Positions 6,037-12,010 of a stretch of 12,010 nucleotides of DNA are shown here, piece after piece. Where the stretch lies: positions 1-12,010 of the forward strand of contig JAKSUS010000016.1 of the NCBI GenBank assembly GCA_024408745.1. Direction: 5' to 3'. The stretch's first letter is position 1. Each line of letters opens with the position of its first letter. The notes below the pieces were generated by a model. That model ran no database searches. It was not told the origin of the DNA and saw only the letters and a list, made by a program, of their open reading frames with translations. A program made the position numbers and the translations under genes. Source of the stretch: Candidatus Gastranaerophilales bacterium. GTDB taxonomy: Bacteria; Cyanobacteriota; Vampirovibrionia; Gastranaerophilales; JAILCC01.

Positions 6037-7074
6037 TTACTCATTATTTTCAGATTGATTTTCAACATCAACAGCTTTTGATTTCTCTTCACTTTGCTCT
6101 TGTGCTTTACGATTTAAGAAATCTTTTGCAATTTCAATAGCAGGATCATTTGGGAATTTTTTTATAAATCTGTTTGCTAATGATGTTGCAGATACAATAT
6201 CATTAATTTTATCATATGCAAATACCAAATTAATATATGAATCAGATTTATCAGGATTGATATCAATAGCTTTTTCATACATTTTAATAGCATCGTTCAT
6301 TTCGCCCTTACAGAATAATGCTAAGGCATATTGGTTACAAGCAAGATAAGAATTTTGATTTTTCGCATATAAACGTTCACAGTAATTTACCGAATTTTCC
6401 CAATCGCCAAGCTGAGCATAAGCAACAGCAATTCTATACATAACATCTTCATCATCAGGATAAACAACAAGTAATTCCAAACATAAATCTAATATTTCAT
6501 TTAAAACAGTAATATCCGAAAACTCTTCGAAATATTTTTGCAAAATACTTATGTAAAATTTCTTATAATTTTTCTTTTCAGGACTTATTTCTATTGCTTT
6601 AGCGATATATCTTTTAGCATCTTTTATTTGTTTTTCTTCATTGGCAATATAACCCAAATTAAACAAGATATCAGAATCATTTGGATTAATTTCATTTAAT
6701 TTTTGAAAATCAACATTTGCATCTTCAAATTCACTTAACAACATTTTTATATAAGCCAAATTATACTGTGAGTCATAATCATCAGGTTTTATTTTAACAG
6801 AAGATTCAAAATACTCTTTTGCTTTTTTTATATTATTTAATTTTAATTCACATAATCCGGCATTATAAAAGGCTTGATATTTATTAGGAAATTTCTTGAT
6901 TGCCAGTTGGAATTTATTCAAAGCAATTTTATAATTATCTTTTTTAAACAATTCCAAACCGTCATTATAAACTTCCTGAAAATCGTAATCGAAACGTGAT
7001 AAATACCACATTACCAAAGCACTGATAATTGTGATACTAACGGCAATAAATGAACATTTAAAAATTATTATCAT
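6037..7074 (-). CDS. TPR protein with N-terminal membrane anchor, last gene of the fliL-fliM-fliY operon
   Basis: 345 residues. One hydrophobic helix at about 7-25 is followed by tandem tetratricopeptide repeats: near 33-66, 67-100, 101-134 and 135-168, then a less regular stretch, then near 207-240, 241-274 and 275-309. Repeats show the expected A/G/Y/P pattern (for example NLAYIKMLLSEFEDANVDF, and DAIKMYEKAIDINPDKS). The C-terminus (320-345) is charged and low-complexity. TPR arrays bind partner proteins; no enzymatic motif is seen. It starts 4 bp after fliY's stop with only a weak ribosome binding site, which suggests translational coupling to the flagellar genes. A role in flagellar assembly or placement is inference from position. 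I do not recognise a named family, and it is different from the TPR protein at 2116. Confidence 0.88.
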   Translation of the reverse strand: MIIIFKCSFIAVSITIISALVMWYLSRFDYDFQEVYNDGLELFKKDNYKIALNKFQLAIKKFPNKYQAFYNAGLCELKLNNIKKAKEYFESSVKIKPDDYDSQYNLAYIKMLLSEFEDANVDFQKLNEINPNDSDILFNLGYIANEEKQIKDAKRYIAKAIEISPEKKNYKKFYISILQKYFEEFSDITVLNEILDLCLELLVVYPDDEDVMYRIAVAYAQLGDWENSVNYCERLYAKNQNSYLACNQYALALFCKGEMNDAIKMYEKAIDINPDKSDSYINLVFAYDKINDIVSATSLANRFIKKFPNDPAIEIAKDFLNRKAQEQSEEKSKAVDVENQSENNE

Positions 7075-7078
7075 TTTT

Positions 7079-8122
7079 CTACAAATTCTTTAATCTGTGA
7101 TCAGGACTCAAAATACTTGTTATTCTTAAACCGAAATTATCTTCAATTACAACTACTTCACCATGTGCAATGAGTTTTCCGTTTGCAAATAATTCAACCG
7201 GCTCACCTGCAATTTTATCAAGTTCAATAACAGAACCTCTTGCCAACTCCAAAACTTTTTTAATCGGCAATTCTGTTCTGCCTAATTCAACAGTAAGTTT
7301 TAATTTTATATCCATTAATAAATCTAAATTTTTACTGTCATTGGTGGCGACAGGTGAATTATCAAAAGATGAAAACTGAATTGGCTGAATAGTAACAGGT
7401 TTATTAGAATATGCAGGATTTTCAACATTTTCATTATTTTCATTAGCACTATTTTGATCAGTATAACCTTTTAACATATTATAGTTAGGTATCTTAGCTT
7501 CCTTAAATTTTTCAACAATATCATTTGCCAAATCAACAGATATTACTTGATACAAATTAATATCTTTTAAATTTTCAAAATCAATATTGTAAACAACCAA
7601 TATTACTTTTTTATCTGCTAAAGAAGAAGAAACACTAATGGTTTTACCGTCTTGTTGTTTTACGGTAGGAGATAATGCACCTATTTTAGTTTCTAAAAGA
7701 GAAGTTAAGCCTGTAGTCATTTTCGAAGCAAATTGGTTTATTAATTCACTAAAAGCACTTATTTGAAGTTGCCCGAGTTCAGCAGCTTCATCAGTTGTTT
7801 CTTCAGCCCCCATAACGCCGTTTGCAAAATTTAAAGCTAAAAGATTATTAAAATACAACATTGTAGTTCCGTTAATTCCTGCTTCAAAATTAATTTCAGC
7901 AGAAATACCTTTACCCAATACAGGTACAAAATCATCTATCGTATCTGCTTCTTTTATATCAGTAACTGAAATACCAACATTTTTATTAAGTAACATTGAA
8001 AAAACAGATGAATTATTACATACAGTTTCTTCTAAAATCTCACCTATAACTTGTAAATCTTCTGTAAGTATAGAATTTAGATTTATTGATTCAATTAATT
8101 CTTTTAGTAAATCACTACTCAT
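7079..8122 (-). CDS. fliY: Flagellar motor switch protein FliY (CheC-like domain plus C-terminal FliN/SpoA)
   Basis: 347 residues from the preferred ATG at 8122. The N-terminal two thirds match the CheC/FliY phosphatase fold; the last about 80 residues are a FliN/SpoA domain (MDIKLKLTVELGRTELPIKK, then VELFANGKLIAHGEVVVIEDNFGLRIT). FliY sits in the cytoplasmic C-ring with FliM and, in Bacillus and relatives, dephosphorylates CheY-P. Of the two CheC-type sites (S/D-x3-E-x2-N), the second is intact (Ser122, Glu126, Asn129), but the first reads Gln24, Glu28, Glu31, lacking the Asn. An Asn-rich linker (about 224-240) joins the domains. There is no N-terminal CheY-binding LSQxEIDxLL motif here; FliM carries it. 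An ATG 4 codons upstream (8134) is possible, but the good GGGAG site serves 8122. It follows fliM within a few bases. Confidence 0.92.
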   Translation of the reverse strand: MSSDLLKELIESINLNSILTEDLQVIGEILEETVCNNSSVFSMLLNKNVGISVTDIKEADTIDDFVPVLGKGISAEINFEAGINGTTMLYFNNLLALNFANGVMGAEETTDEAAELGQLQISAFSELINQFASKMTTGLTSLLETKIGALSPTVKQQDGKTISVSSSLADKKVILVVYNIDFENLKDINLYQVISVDLANDIVEKFKEAKIPNYNMLKGYTDQNSANENNENVENPAYSNKPVTIQPIQFSSFDNSPVATNDSKNLDLLMDIKLKLTVELGRTELPIKKVLELARGSVIELDKIAGEPVELFANGKLIAHGEVVVIEDNFGLRITSILSPDHRLKNL

Positions 8123-8127
8123 ATTAT

Positions 8128-8132
8128 CTCCC
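8128..8132 (-). promoter_or_regulatory. Shine-Dalgarno deciding the fliY start
   Basis: On the minus strand GGGAG lies 5 nt before ATG at 8122 and overlaps the alternative ATG at 8134. The upstream ATG has only an A-rich leader, so 8122 is the better start and the N-terminal MGDN is probably not made. Confidence 0.7.
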
Positions 8133-8137
8133 ATCTT

Positions 8138-9205
8138 TTATTTTAAAGTCTTATCTTCGTATGTATCAACAATTTTAACGGCAATATTTTTCTTAAAAGT
8201 ACCCGGTCTTGCCCAAAATTTCTTTTTATCGTTTATTGAAACTATCAAATTGTCATTAACCTCAGTATCAAGTTTTAAAACATCACCCTCTTTTAAATCC
8301 AAAAAGTCTTTTAGCGGTATTGTGATTTCACCGAAGCTAACATTAACATTTACATCGGCTTTTTCTAATTGACCAAGTAAATTTTCACGATCTTCCGGTG
8401 TAGTAATAACGCCTTTGGCTTGGAAAATATGCTGAGAACTTAATTGACCTAAAATTGTTTCTAAAACAGGGTACGGGAAACATAAACTTAATAAACCGGC
8501 CTGTTTATTGGAAATTTGCACTTCAAAAGTAATAAGAGCAACAATTTCACCGGGGTTACAAACCTGAATGAATGAATAACTGTTATCAATATCAATTACT
8601 TCACCTTTTAAAACAATAATGTTTTTCCAAGCATTTTCAAGGGATTTAATTAAACGTTCTAAAACCTTTCTTGCTAATGCCTCTTCAATATCTGTTAATT
8701 CACGCGGAATATCTTCACCACTTCCTATACCGCCTAACATTCTGTCGACAATACTTGAAATAACTTCATGACTTATACCTGTCAACACCTGACCGTTCAA
8801 TTTATCTAATTCAACAATGCCAATAGTCAATGGTGAAGGCATTGAACGGGTAAATTCATCATAAGTCAACTGATCAACTGAAATAATAGAAATTTCAATA
8901 GGCATTCTTAAATAAGCGGCCATAATTAAGGAATATTGACGCGAAAATTCTTTATGAATATCCTGCAAAGCTCTTAAATGGTCTTTTGAAAACTTATCCG
9001 GGCGTCTGAAATTATACAGTTTGTACCTTTTTTTAGAATCATCGGCTAAATCATCAGAAACATCATATAATCTCGTCAATTCATTCTCTTTATGCATTGA
9101 CTGTAAAATTTTAGTTTTTTCTTCCCAATTTACATTATTATTCTGTAATACTTCTAAAAGATTATCTATTTCAACTTGGGAAAGGATATCACTGTCTTGA
9201 TTCAT
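8138..9205 (-). CDS. fliM: Flagellar motor switch protein FliM
   Basis: 355 residues. The CheY-binding peptide is intact at the N-terminus (LSQVEIDNLLEVL, 8-20). It is followed by a linker, the YNFRRPDKFSKDHLRAL entry (64-80) to the middle domain, the MPSPLTIGIVELDKLNGQ region (122-139), the GGIG motif at 158-161, and TDIEEALARKVLERL (171-185). The NPGEIVALITFEVQI segment (217-231) and a C-terminal SpoA/FliN-like domain (about 277-345) complete the usual architecture. FliM lines the C-ring between FliG and FliY/FliN and binds phosphorylated CheY to switch rotation. It is of typical length and has no missing motif. The ribosome binding site AGGAC overlaps the fliL stop codon (TAGGAC), 8 bp before ATG, so translation is likely coupled to fliL. 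Confidence 0.95.
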   Translation of the reverse strand: MNQDSDILSQVEIDNLLEVLQNNNVNWEEKTKILQSMHKENELTRLYDVSDDLADDSKKRYKLYNFRRPDKFSKDHLRALQDIHKEFSRQYSLIMAAYLRMPIEISIISVDQLTYDEFTRSMPSPLTIGIVELDKLNGQVLTGISHEVISSIVDRMLGGIGSGEDIPRELTDIEEALARKVLERLIKSLENAWKNIIVLKGEVIDIDNSYSFIQVCNPGEIVALITFEVQISNKQAGLLSLCFPYPVLETILGQLSSQHIFQAKGVITTPEDRENLLGQLEKADVNVNVSFGEITIPLKDFLDLKEGDVLKLDTEVNDNLIVSINDKKKFWARPGTFKKNIAVKIVDTYEDKTLK

Positions 9206-9213
9206 AAAAAGTC

Positions 9214-9849
9214 CTATTGTATAAAGAAACTGCCAAAACTAACTCTTAAAACTTCTCTGTCACCTTCAAAAATAGCATCTATAGCTTCTTTTATTTGTTC
9301 TTTAGCAAGCTCTTTCCCCGGAGTTGTTGCTAATTCTTCAGATGTTTTAGAGGATAAAACAGATATAATAGAATCACGAATAGAAGGTTTGAATTGATTC
9401 ATTTCAGCTTCTATATTAGCCATAGGATCGGGTGCTCCTTCACCATGACCGCCTCCTGCCGCTGCGATATCGGAGTCTTTTTTACTTAGTTCTATTGCCA
9501 CATTAACTTTCAAAAATTTGCGTGCATTTGTATCAGAAAGATTTAAAATAAATTCGCCCAAATCAATTATTACACCTCTTTCCGCAGCAACGCTTTCTCC
9601 TTCGTCACCTGTTTCTTCATTAGCGTTTGCAGATATTTCTGTAATTTTTTTAGACATTTGTGACATTTGCATATTCATCATCACATAATTTGTCGCAATA
9701 ATAACTACTGCCGCTATTGCCACTACTATTATTGTTGTAATTAAATTTGCTCCGCTCTGCGGTTTATCAACTGTTGTCGTCTGTTTTATTTCAAAATCTT
9801 CGTCTTCAGCCTTTGGCTTAGCGTCTCTTGGTCTTGAAGGATTTGCCAT
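9214..9849 (-). CDS. fliL: Flagellar basal-body protein FliL
   Basis: 211 residues. A charged cytoplasmic N-terminus (1-33) precedes one membrane helix (about 35-57), then a linker and the periplasmic/extracellular FliL domain (91-211). The domain opens with VIIDLGEFILNLSD and ends in the family's signature DREVLRVSFGSFFIQ. FliL surrounds or supports the MotA/MotB stator at the flagellar motor and affects torque and swarming. A Gly/Ala-rich insertion (about 128-143, AAAGGGHGEGAPDP) interrupts the domain and is locally GC-rich (9421-9471). The start has a GGAG ribosome binding site 8 nt upstream and a TATAAT -10 further out, making fliL the first gene of the operon. The identification rests mainly on the C-terminal signature and the fliM-fliY neighbours. 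Confidence 0.9.
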   Translation of the reverse strand: MANPSRPRDAKPKAEDEDFEIKQTTTVDKPQSGANLITTIIVVAIAAVVIIATNYVMMNMQMSQMSKKITEISANANEETGDEGESVAAERGVIIDLGEFILNLSDTNARKFLKVNVAIELSKKDSDIAAAGGGHGEGAPDPMANIEAEMNQFKPSIRDSIISVLSSKTSEELATTPGKELAKEQIKEAIDAIFEGDREVLRVSFGSFFIQ

Positions 9850-9880
9850 TCTAATATCTCCATTATTCTTTTATACGTTT

Positions 9881-9908
9881 ATTATACCAAATACTTTATG
9901 AATTTAAC
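9881..9908 (-). promoter_or_regulatory. Putative promoter of the fliL-fliM-fliY-TPR operon
   Basis: Read on the minus strand, a consensus TATAAT -10 (9886-9881) is preceded at 16 bp by GTTAAA (9908-9903). It lies about 30 bp before the fliL ATG. The perfect -10 suggests the housekeeping sigma rather than a flagellar sigma-28, whose GCCGATAA-like -10 is not seen. Confidence 0.6.
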
Positions 9909-10023
9909 TGCACCATTTAATTGATAATTTAAAAATTTATACAAGTTTTCACTAATAATTATACACTATTGCAGATTAATATAACAAATTGTAAAGATTT
10001 TTAATAAAGATAGAAATTTTTTA

Positions 10024-10051
10024 TTTACGATTGTTTTTATATAAATATAGC
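10024..10051 (+). promoter_or_regulatory. Putative promoter of the 51-codon ORF
   Basis: TTTACG at 10024-10029 and TATAGC at 10046-10051 are 16 bp apart, about 22 bp before the ATG at 10074. The match is moderate. It is divergent from the fliL promoter. Confidence 0.35.
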
Positions 10052-10073
10052 ATGGAATTATTGAGGACAGGAA

Positions 10074-10229
10074 ATGTTAAAAACAACAAATAATACGATA
10101 TCAAATAATTATCTATTTGAAGAATTTGACTACAATACACTAAGTAAAACATCAAATCAAATTAAAGCAAACATAGCGGTAACATTGTTAAAACACAGAC
10201 TTAAAAATTATTTAAACGAAATAACATAA
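10074..10229 (+). CDS. Small protein of 51 residues, unknown function
   Basis: ATG at 10074 to TAA at 10227-10229. The start is supported by a GAGGA Shine-Dalgarno (10063-10067) 6 nt upstream, and a strong intrinsic terminator follows 33 bp after the stop, so the ORF sits in its own short transcription unit. The peptide is polar and Asn/Thr-rich in its first half (MLKTTNNTISNNYLFEEFDY), then has a likely amphipathic helix (about residues 26-50, containing IAVTLLKHRLKNYLNEI). No signal peptide, membrane helix, cysteine or known motif is visible. It is divergent from fliL, upstream of nrnA and co-directional with it. I do not recognise it. It could instead be a regulatory RNA with incidental coding potential. 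Confidence 0.6.
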   Translation: MLKTTNNTISNNYLFEEFDYNTLSKTSNQIKANIAVTLLKHRLKNYLNEIT

Positions 10230-10257
10230 CACACACAACTTATAAACACACACACAA
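10229..10257 (+). repeat. CA-rich tract in the 3' untranslated region of the small gene
   Basis: Two AC-dinucleotide runs (ACACACACAA at 10229-10238 and ACACACACACAA at 10246-10257) are separated by CTTATAA. They lie between the stop of the 51-codon ORF and its terminator. The transcript there would be unstructured and lacks G and nearly all U. Confidence 0.7.
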
Positions 10258-10261
10258 TTTT

Positions 10262-10288
10262 AACGGTTAAATTTTTTAACCGTTTTTT
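10262..10288 (+). terminator. Rho-independent terminator after the 51-codon ORF
   Basis: A perfect 9-bp stem (AACGGTTAA at 10262-10270, TTAACCGTT at 10276-10284) has a short A/T loop and runs into six T at 10283-10288. It separates the small gene from nrnA. Confidence 0.9.
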
Positions 10289-10356
10289 ATTTGCTTAATT
10301 TTAATACATTATTTAACGGAAAAATATTTTGAAATTATACAGTAATACTCTTTTCG

Positions 10357-10365
10357 TGTTAGAAT
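10357..10365 (+). promoter_or_regulatory. Possible extended -10 promoter of nrnA
   Basis: TGTTAGAAT gives an extended -10 about 30 bp before the TTG start at 10395. No good -35 is visible at the right distance. Confidence 0.35.
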
Positions 10366-10394
10366 ACCTTTAGTTATAGTAAAAGGTAGAGATT

Positions 10395-11369
10395 TTGAGT
10401 TCAGAGCAAGAAATTATTAATAAAATTAGCGAAGCAAAAAACATCCTGATTGTTTCCCATGTCGGACCTGACGGAGATACAATCGGTTCTACTTTAGCTT
10501 TATCAAATATAATAAAAGAAAATTTTAAGGATAAAAATGTTGTTTATGTAATACAGCACAAACTTCCTGATATTTATAGTTTTTTACCAAATAAAGAGAA
10601 TATAACTTTCGATAACAGAGAAGTTAATATATCTTGTTTTGATTTGGCAATAGCACTTGATTGTGCAACAAAAAAAAGAATGGGATATTTTGAAAACATT
10701 TATAATAAAGCAAAATTTAAAATCAATATTGACCATCATGCAACAAATCCATCTTATGCAGATATAAATATTATTAATCCTGCTGCATCAAGTTGCGGTG
10801 AAATTATATTTGGCATAGCCGATAAAACAAACTTAAATATTTCTCTTGATACGGCAATTTGTTTATATACAGCACTTTTAACCGACACAGGTGCGTTCAG
10901 ATATTCAAATACAAAAGGAAATACATTATTAACGGCATCTAAACTTGTTGATAAAGGAGTTAATCCTCAAAAAATTTATGAATATTGTTTTGAAAGCCGA
11001 CCTGTAGAGATGTTAAAAGTAGCATCTTATGCAATGGCTAATGCAAAATTTTTAAACAATGATAAAATTGCATATACAATTGTCACAAGAGAAACATTAG
11101 CAAAATTCAACGCTCTTGATGAACATTTAGAGGGGATTCCTGAGATGTTAAGACAGGCAACAAGTGTTGAAGTTGCATTTTTGGTAAAAGAAACAATTAA
11201 AAATGAGGCAAAATTTAGTTTCAGAAGTAAAACGACAGATGTTGCAAGTTTATGTGAAACATTTGGCGGAGGCGGACACAAGTACGCAGCAGGTTGTTTA
11301 TTAGATGGTTCTATTGATAACGCATTAGAAAAAGTTTTGCCGGAAGTCATAAAATTGGTGGAAAAATAA
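10395..11369 (+). CDS. nrnA: DHH/DHHA1 phosphoesterase, NrnA-like (oligoribonuclease / pAp phosphatase family)
   Basis: 324 residues, typical for NrnA. All DHH-domain metal motifs are present: SHVGPDGDTIGS (His22, Asp26, Asp28), ALDC (Asp89), the signature DHH at 113-115 followed by ATN, and TDTGAFRY (Asp164). The C-terminal DHHA1 domain has GGGGHKYAAG at 291-300. Family members degrade 2-5 nt RNAs and/or 3'-phosphoadenosine 5'-phosphate in the cytoplasm, and some hydrolyse cyclic dinucleotides such as c-di-AMP or pGpG. Specificity cannot be read here. There are no PAS, GGDEF or membrane segments, so it is not a GdpP type. The start is TTG at 10395, supported by AAAAGG 8 nt upstream; no in-frame ATG precedes the catalytic SHVGPDGD motif. 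The next gene begins on the base after the stop, indicating an operon. Confidence 0.9.
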   Translation: MSSEQEIINKISEAKNILIVSHVGPDGDTIGSTLALSNIIKENFKDKNVVYVIQHKLPDIYSFLPNKENITFDNREVNISCFDLAIALDCATKKRMGYFENIYNKAKFKINIDHHATNPSYADINIINPAASSCGEIIFGIADKTNLNISLDTAICLYTALLTDTGAFRYSNTKGNTLLTASKLVDKGVNPQKIYEYCFESRPVEMLKVASYAMANAKFLNNDKIAYTIVTRETLAKFNALDEHLEGIPEMLRQATSVEVAFLVKETIKNEAKFSFRSKTTDVASLCETFGGGGHKYAAGCLLDGSIDNALEKVLPEVIKLVEK

Positions 11370-12010
11370 ATGTTTAAAAGAATTTATAAATTTGTATTCG
11401 ATTGTGCAAAATCAGTATTTACCCAGGATTTTATGGGATTATCTGCGGAAATGGCATTTTATACAATTTTTTCATTTTTCCCGTTTTTAATTTTTATGGT
11501 GTCATTATTTAAACTTTTTGGTTCCGAGCAACTGATTAACAGCATTATTGCTTATTTTGCTCCAATAATACCGTCTTATGTACATTCATATATCGCAAGT
11601 CGTTTAACTGTAATTATAGCAAGCGATTACAGCGGTTTTATGACGTTAACATTTTTTGTTGCAATGTTTATTGCTTCAAATGCCATATTTGCTTTAATAA
11701 AAGGCTTGAACAGAGCATATCATGTTGAAGAAACACGTCCGATTTGGTTTACAAGATTATTATCGTTAGCATTTTTATTTTTAATAACATTTGTTATATT
11801 TTTAGGGACTTATGCTGTTGTATTCGGTAAAATAATTTTAGGTTATATCGCAAGTATAAAAATTCTTCCTGACTTTACAATAGCAATGATTTCTGTTTTT
11901 AGATGGCCTATAATATTTTTTGCATTATATTCAGTATTTTTTACAAATTATTATATTATGCCAAATATCAAAGGCTTTAAAAGAGCAAAATTTTTTGCCG
12001 CAATACCCGG
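11370..12010 (+). CDS. YihY/BrkB family membrane protein (partial, 3' end outside window)
   Basis: The frame starting at ATG 11370, immediately after the nrnA stop, is open to the window end (213 codons). GGTGGA at 11357-11362, 7 nt before the ATG, is the ribosome binding site. The N-terminus shows the family pattern: a short basic amphipathic lead, then GLSAEMAFYTIFSFFPFLIF (residues 23-42) as the first membrane helix. A helix at about 94-113 follows, then the conserved LNRAYHVEETRPIW (117-130), and further helices near 134-160 and 176-200. YihY/BrkB proteins are polytopic inner-membrane proteins of uncertain function; the old label ribonuclease BN was a mistake, and some members have been proposed as transporters or virulence factors. 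The C-terminal part is not visible, so completeness cannot be judged. Confidence 0.9.
   Translation, partial: MFKRIYKFVFDCAKSVFTQDFMGLSAEMAFYTIFSFFPFLIFMVSLFKLFGSEQLINSIIAYFAPIIPSYVHSYIASRLTVIIASDYSGFMTLTFFVAMFIASNAIFALIKGLNRAYHVEETRPIWFTRLLSLAFLFLITFVIFLGTYAVVFGKIILGYIASIKILPDFTIAMISVFRWPIIFFALYSVFFTNYYIMPNIKGFKRAKFFAAIP

Noticed and set aside
7170..7379. 69-codon plus-strand open frame
   Set aside because: Lies wholly inside fliY on the opposite strand, opposite the conserved FliN domain; no ribosome binding site or recognisable protein features.
8123..8134. Upstream ATG for FliY (MGDN extension)
   Set aside because: Poor ribosome binding site, whereas GGGAG is correctly spaced for the ATG at 8122.
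9176..9397. 73-codon plus-strand open frame across the fliL-fliM junction
   Set aside because: Antisense to conserved fliL and fliM coding sequence; no family features.
9850..10073. tRNA, riboswitch, CRISPR or attachment site in the fliL-small gene spacer
   Set aside because: No cloverleaf, repeat-spacer pattern or conserved aptamer seen; only AT-rich promoter-like sequence.
11027..11350. 107-codon minus-strand open frame
   Set aside because: Antisense shadow of the DHHA1 half of nrnA, whose motifs are clearly real.

Overview
The window is AT-rich and gene-dense. It reads like the chromosome of an obligately anaerobic, motile bacterium. The clues are the C-terminal end of an [FeFe]-hydrogenase, a flagellar motor/switch operon with a FliY-type (CheC-like plus FliN) protein, an RseP-type membrane protease, GTG and TTG starts, and K/N/I-rich proteins. 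A low-GC gut lineage such as the non-photosynthetic Cyanobacteria (Melainabacteria/Gastranaerophilales) would fit, and so would a Clostridia-like organism. This placement is inference: no rRNA or other phylogenetic marker lies in the window.

Layout, left to right. (1) Positions 1-220: end of an [FeFe]-hydrogenase gene and its intrinsic terminator. (2) 226-1918: two overlapping ABC sugar-transporter permeases; the first has no convincing start codon and abuts the terminator. (3) 1919-2115: an intergenic segment with an inverted repeat and tiny ORFs. (4) 2116-3420: a membrane-anchored TPR protein of unknown function, convergent with comF (3426-4085, minus). (5) 4156-6033: rseP and a guanine-deaminase-like enzyme, co-directional, with rseP divergent from comF. 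(6) 9849 down to 6037, minus strand: a compact operon fliL-fliM-fliY-TPR protein, convergent with the deaminase gene. (7) 9850-10394: a 545-bp region holding the fliL promoter, an unannotated 51-codon ORF with its own ribosome binding site and terminator, a CA-rich tract and the nrnA promoter. (8) 10395-12010: an nrnA-like DHH phosphoesterase gene directly abutting a YihY/BrkB family membrane protein gene that runs off the window.

The best understood unit is the flagellar operon. FliL is a membrane protein beside the stator. FliM and FliY form the switch/C-ring that receives CheY signals and sets rotation direction. The fourth gene is a translationally linked TPR protein of unknown role. The other genes are housekeeping or envelope functions.

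I do not see a clear new defence or mobile system. The items most worth a second look are the 51-codon gene beside fliL, the missing start of the first permease, the degenerate first phosphatase site in FliY, the TPR gene tied to the flagellar operon, the large insertion inside the RseP PDZ domain, and the 1919-2115 intergenic segment.
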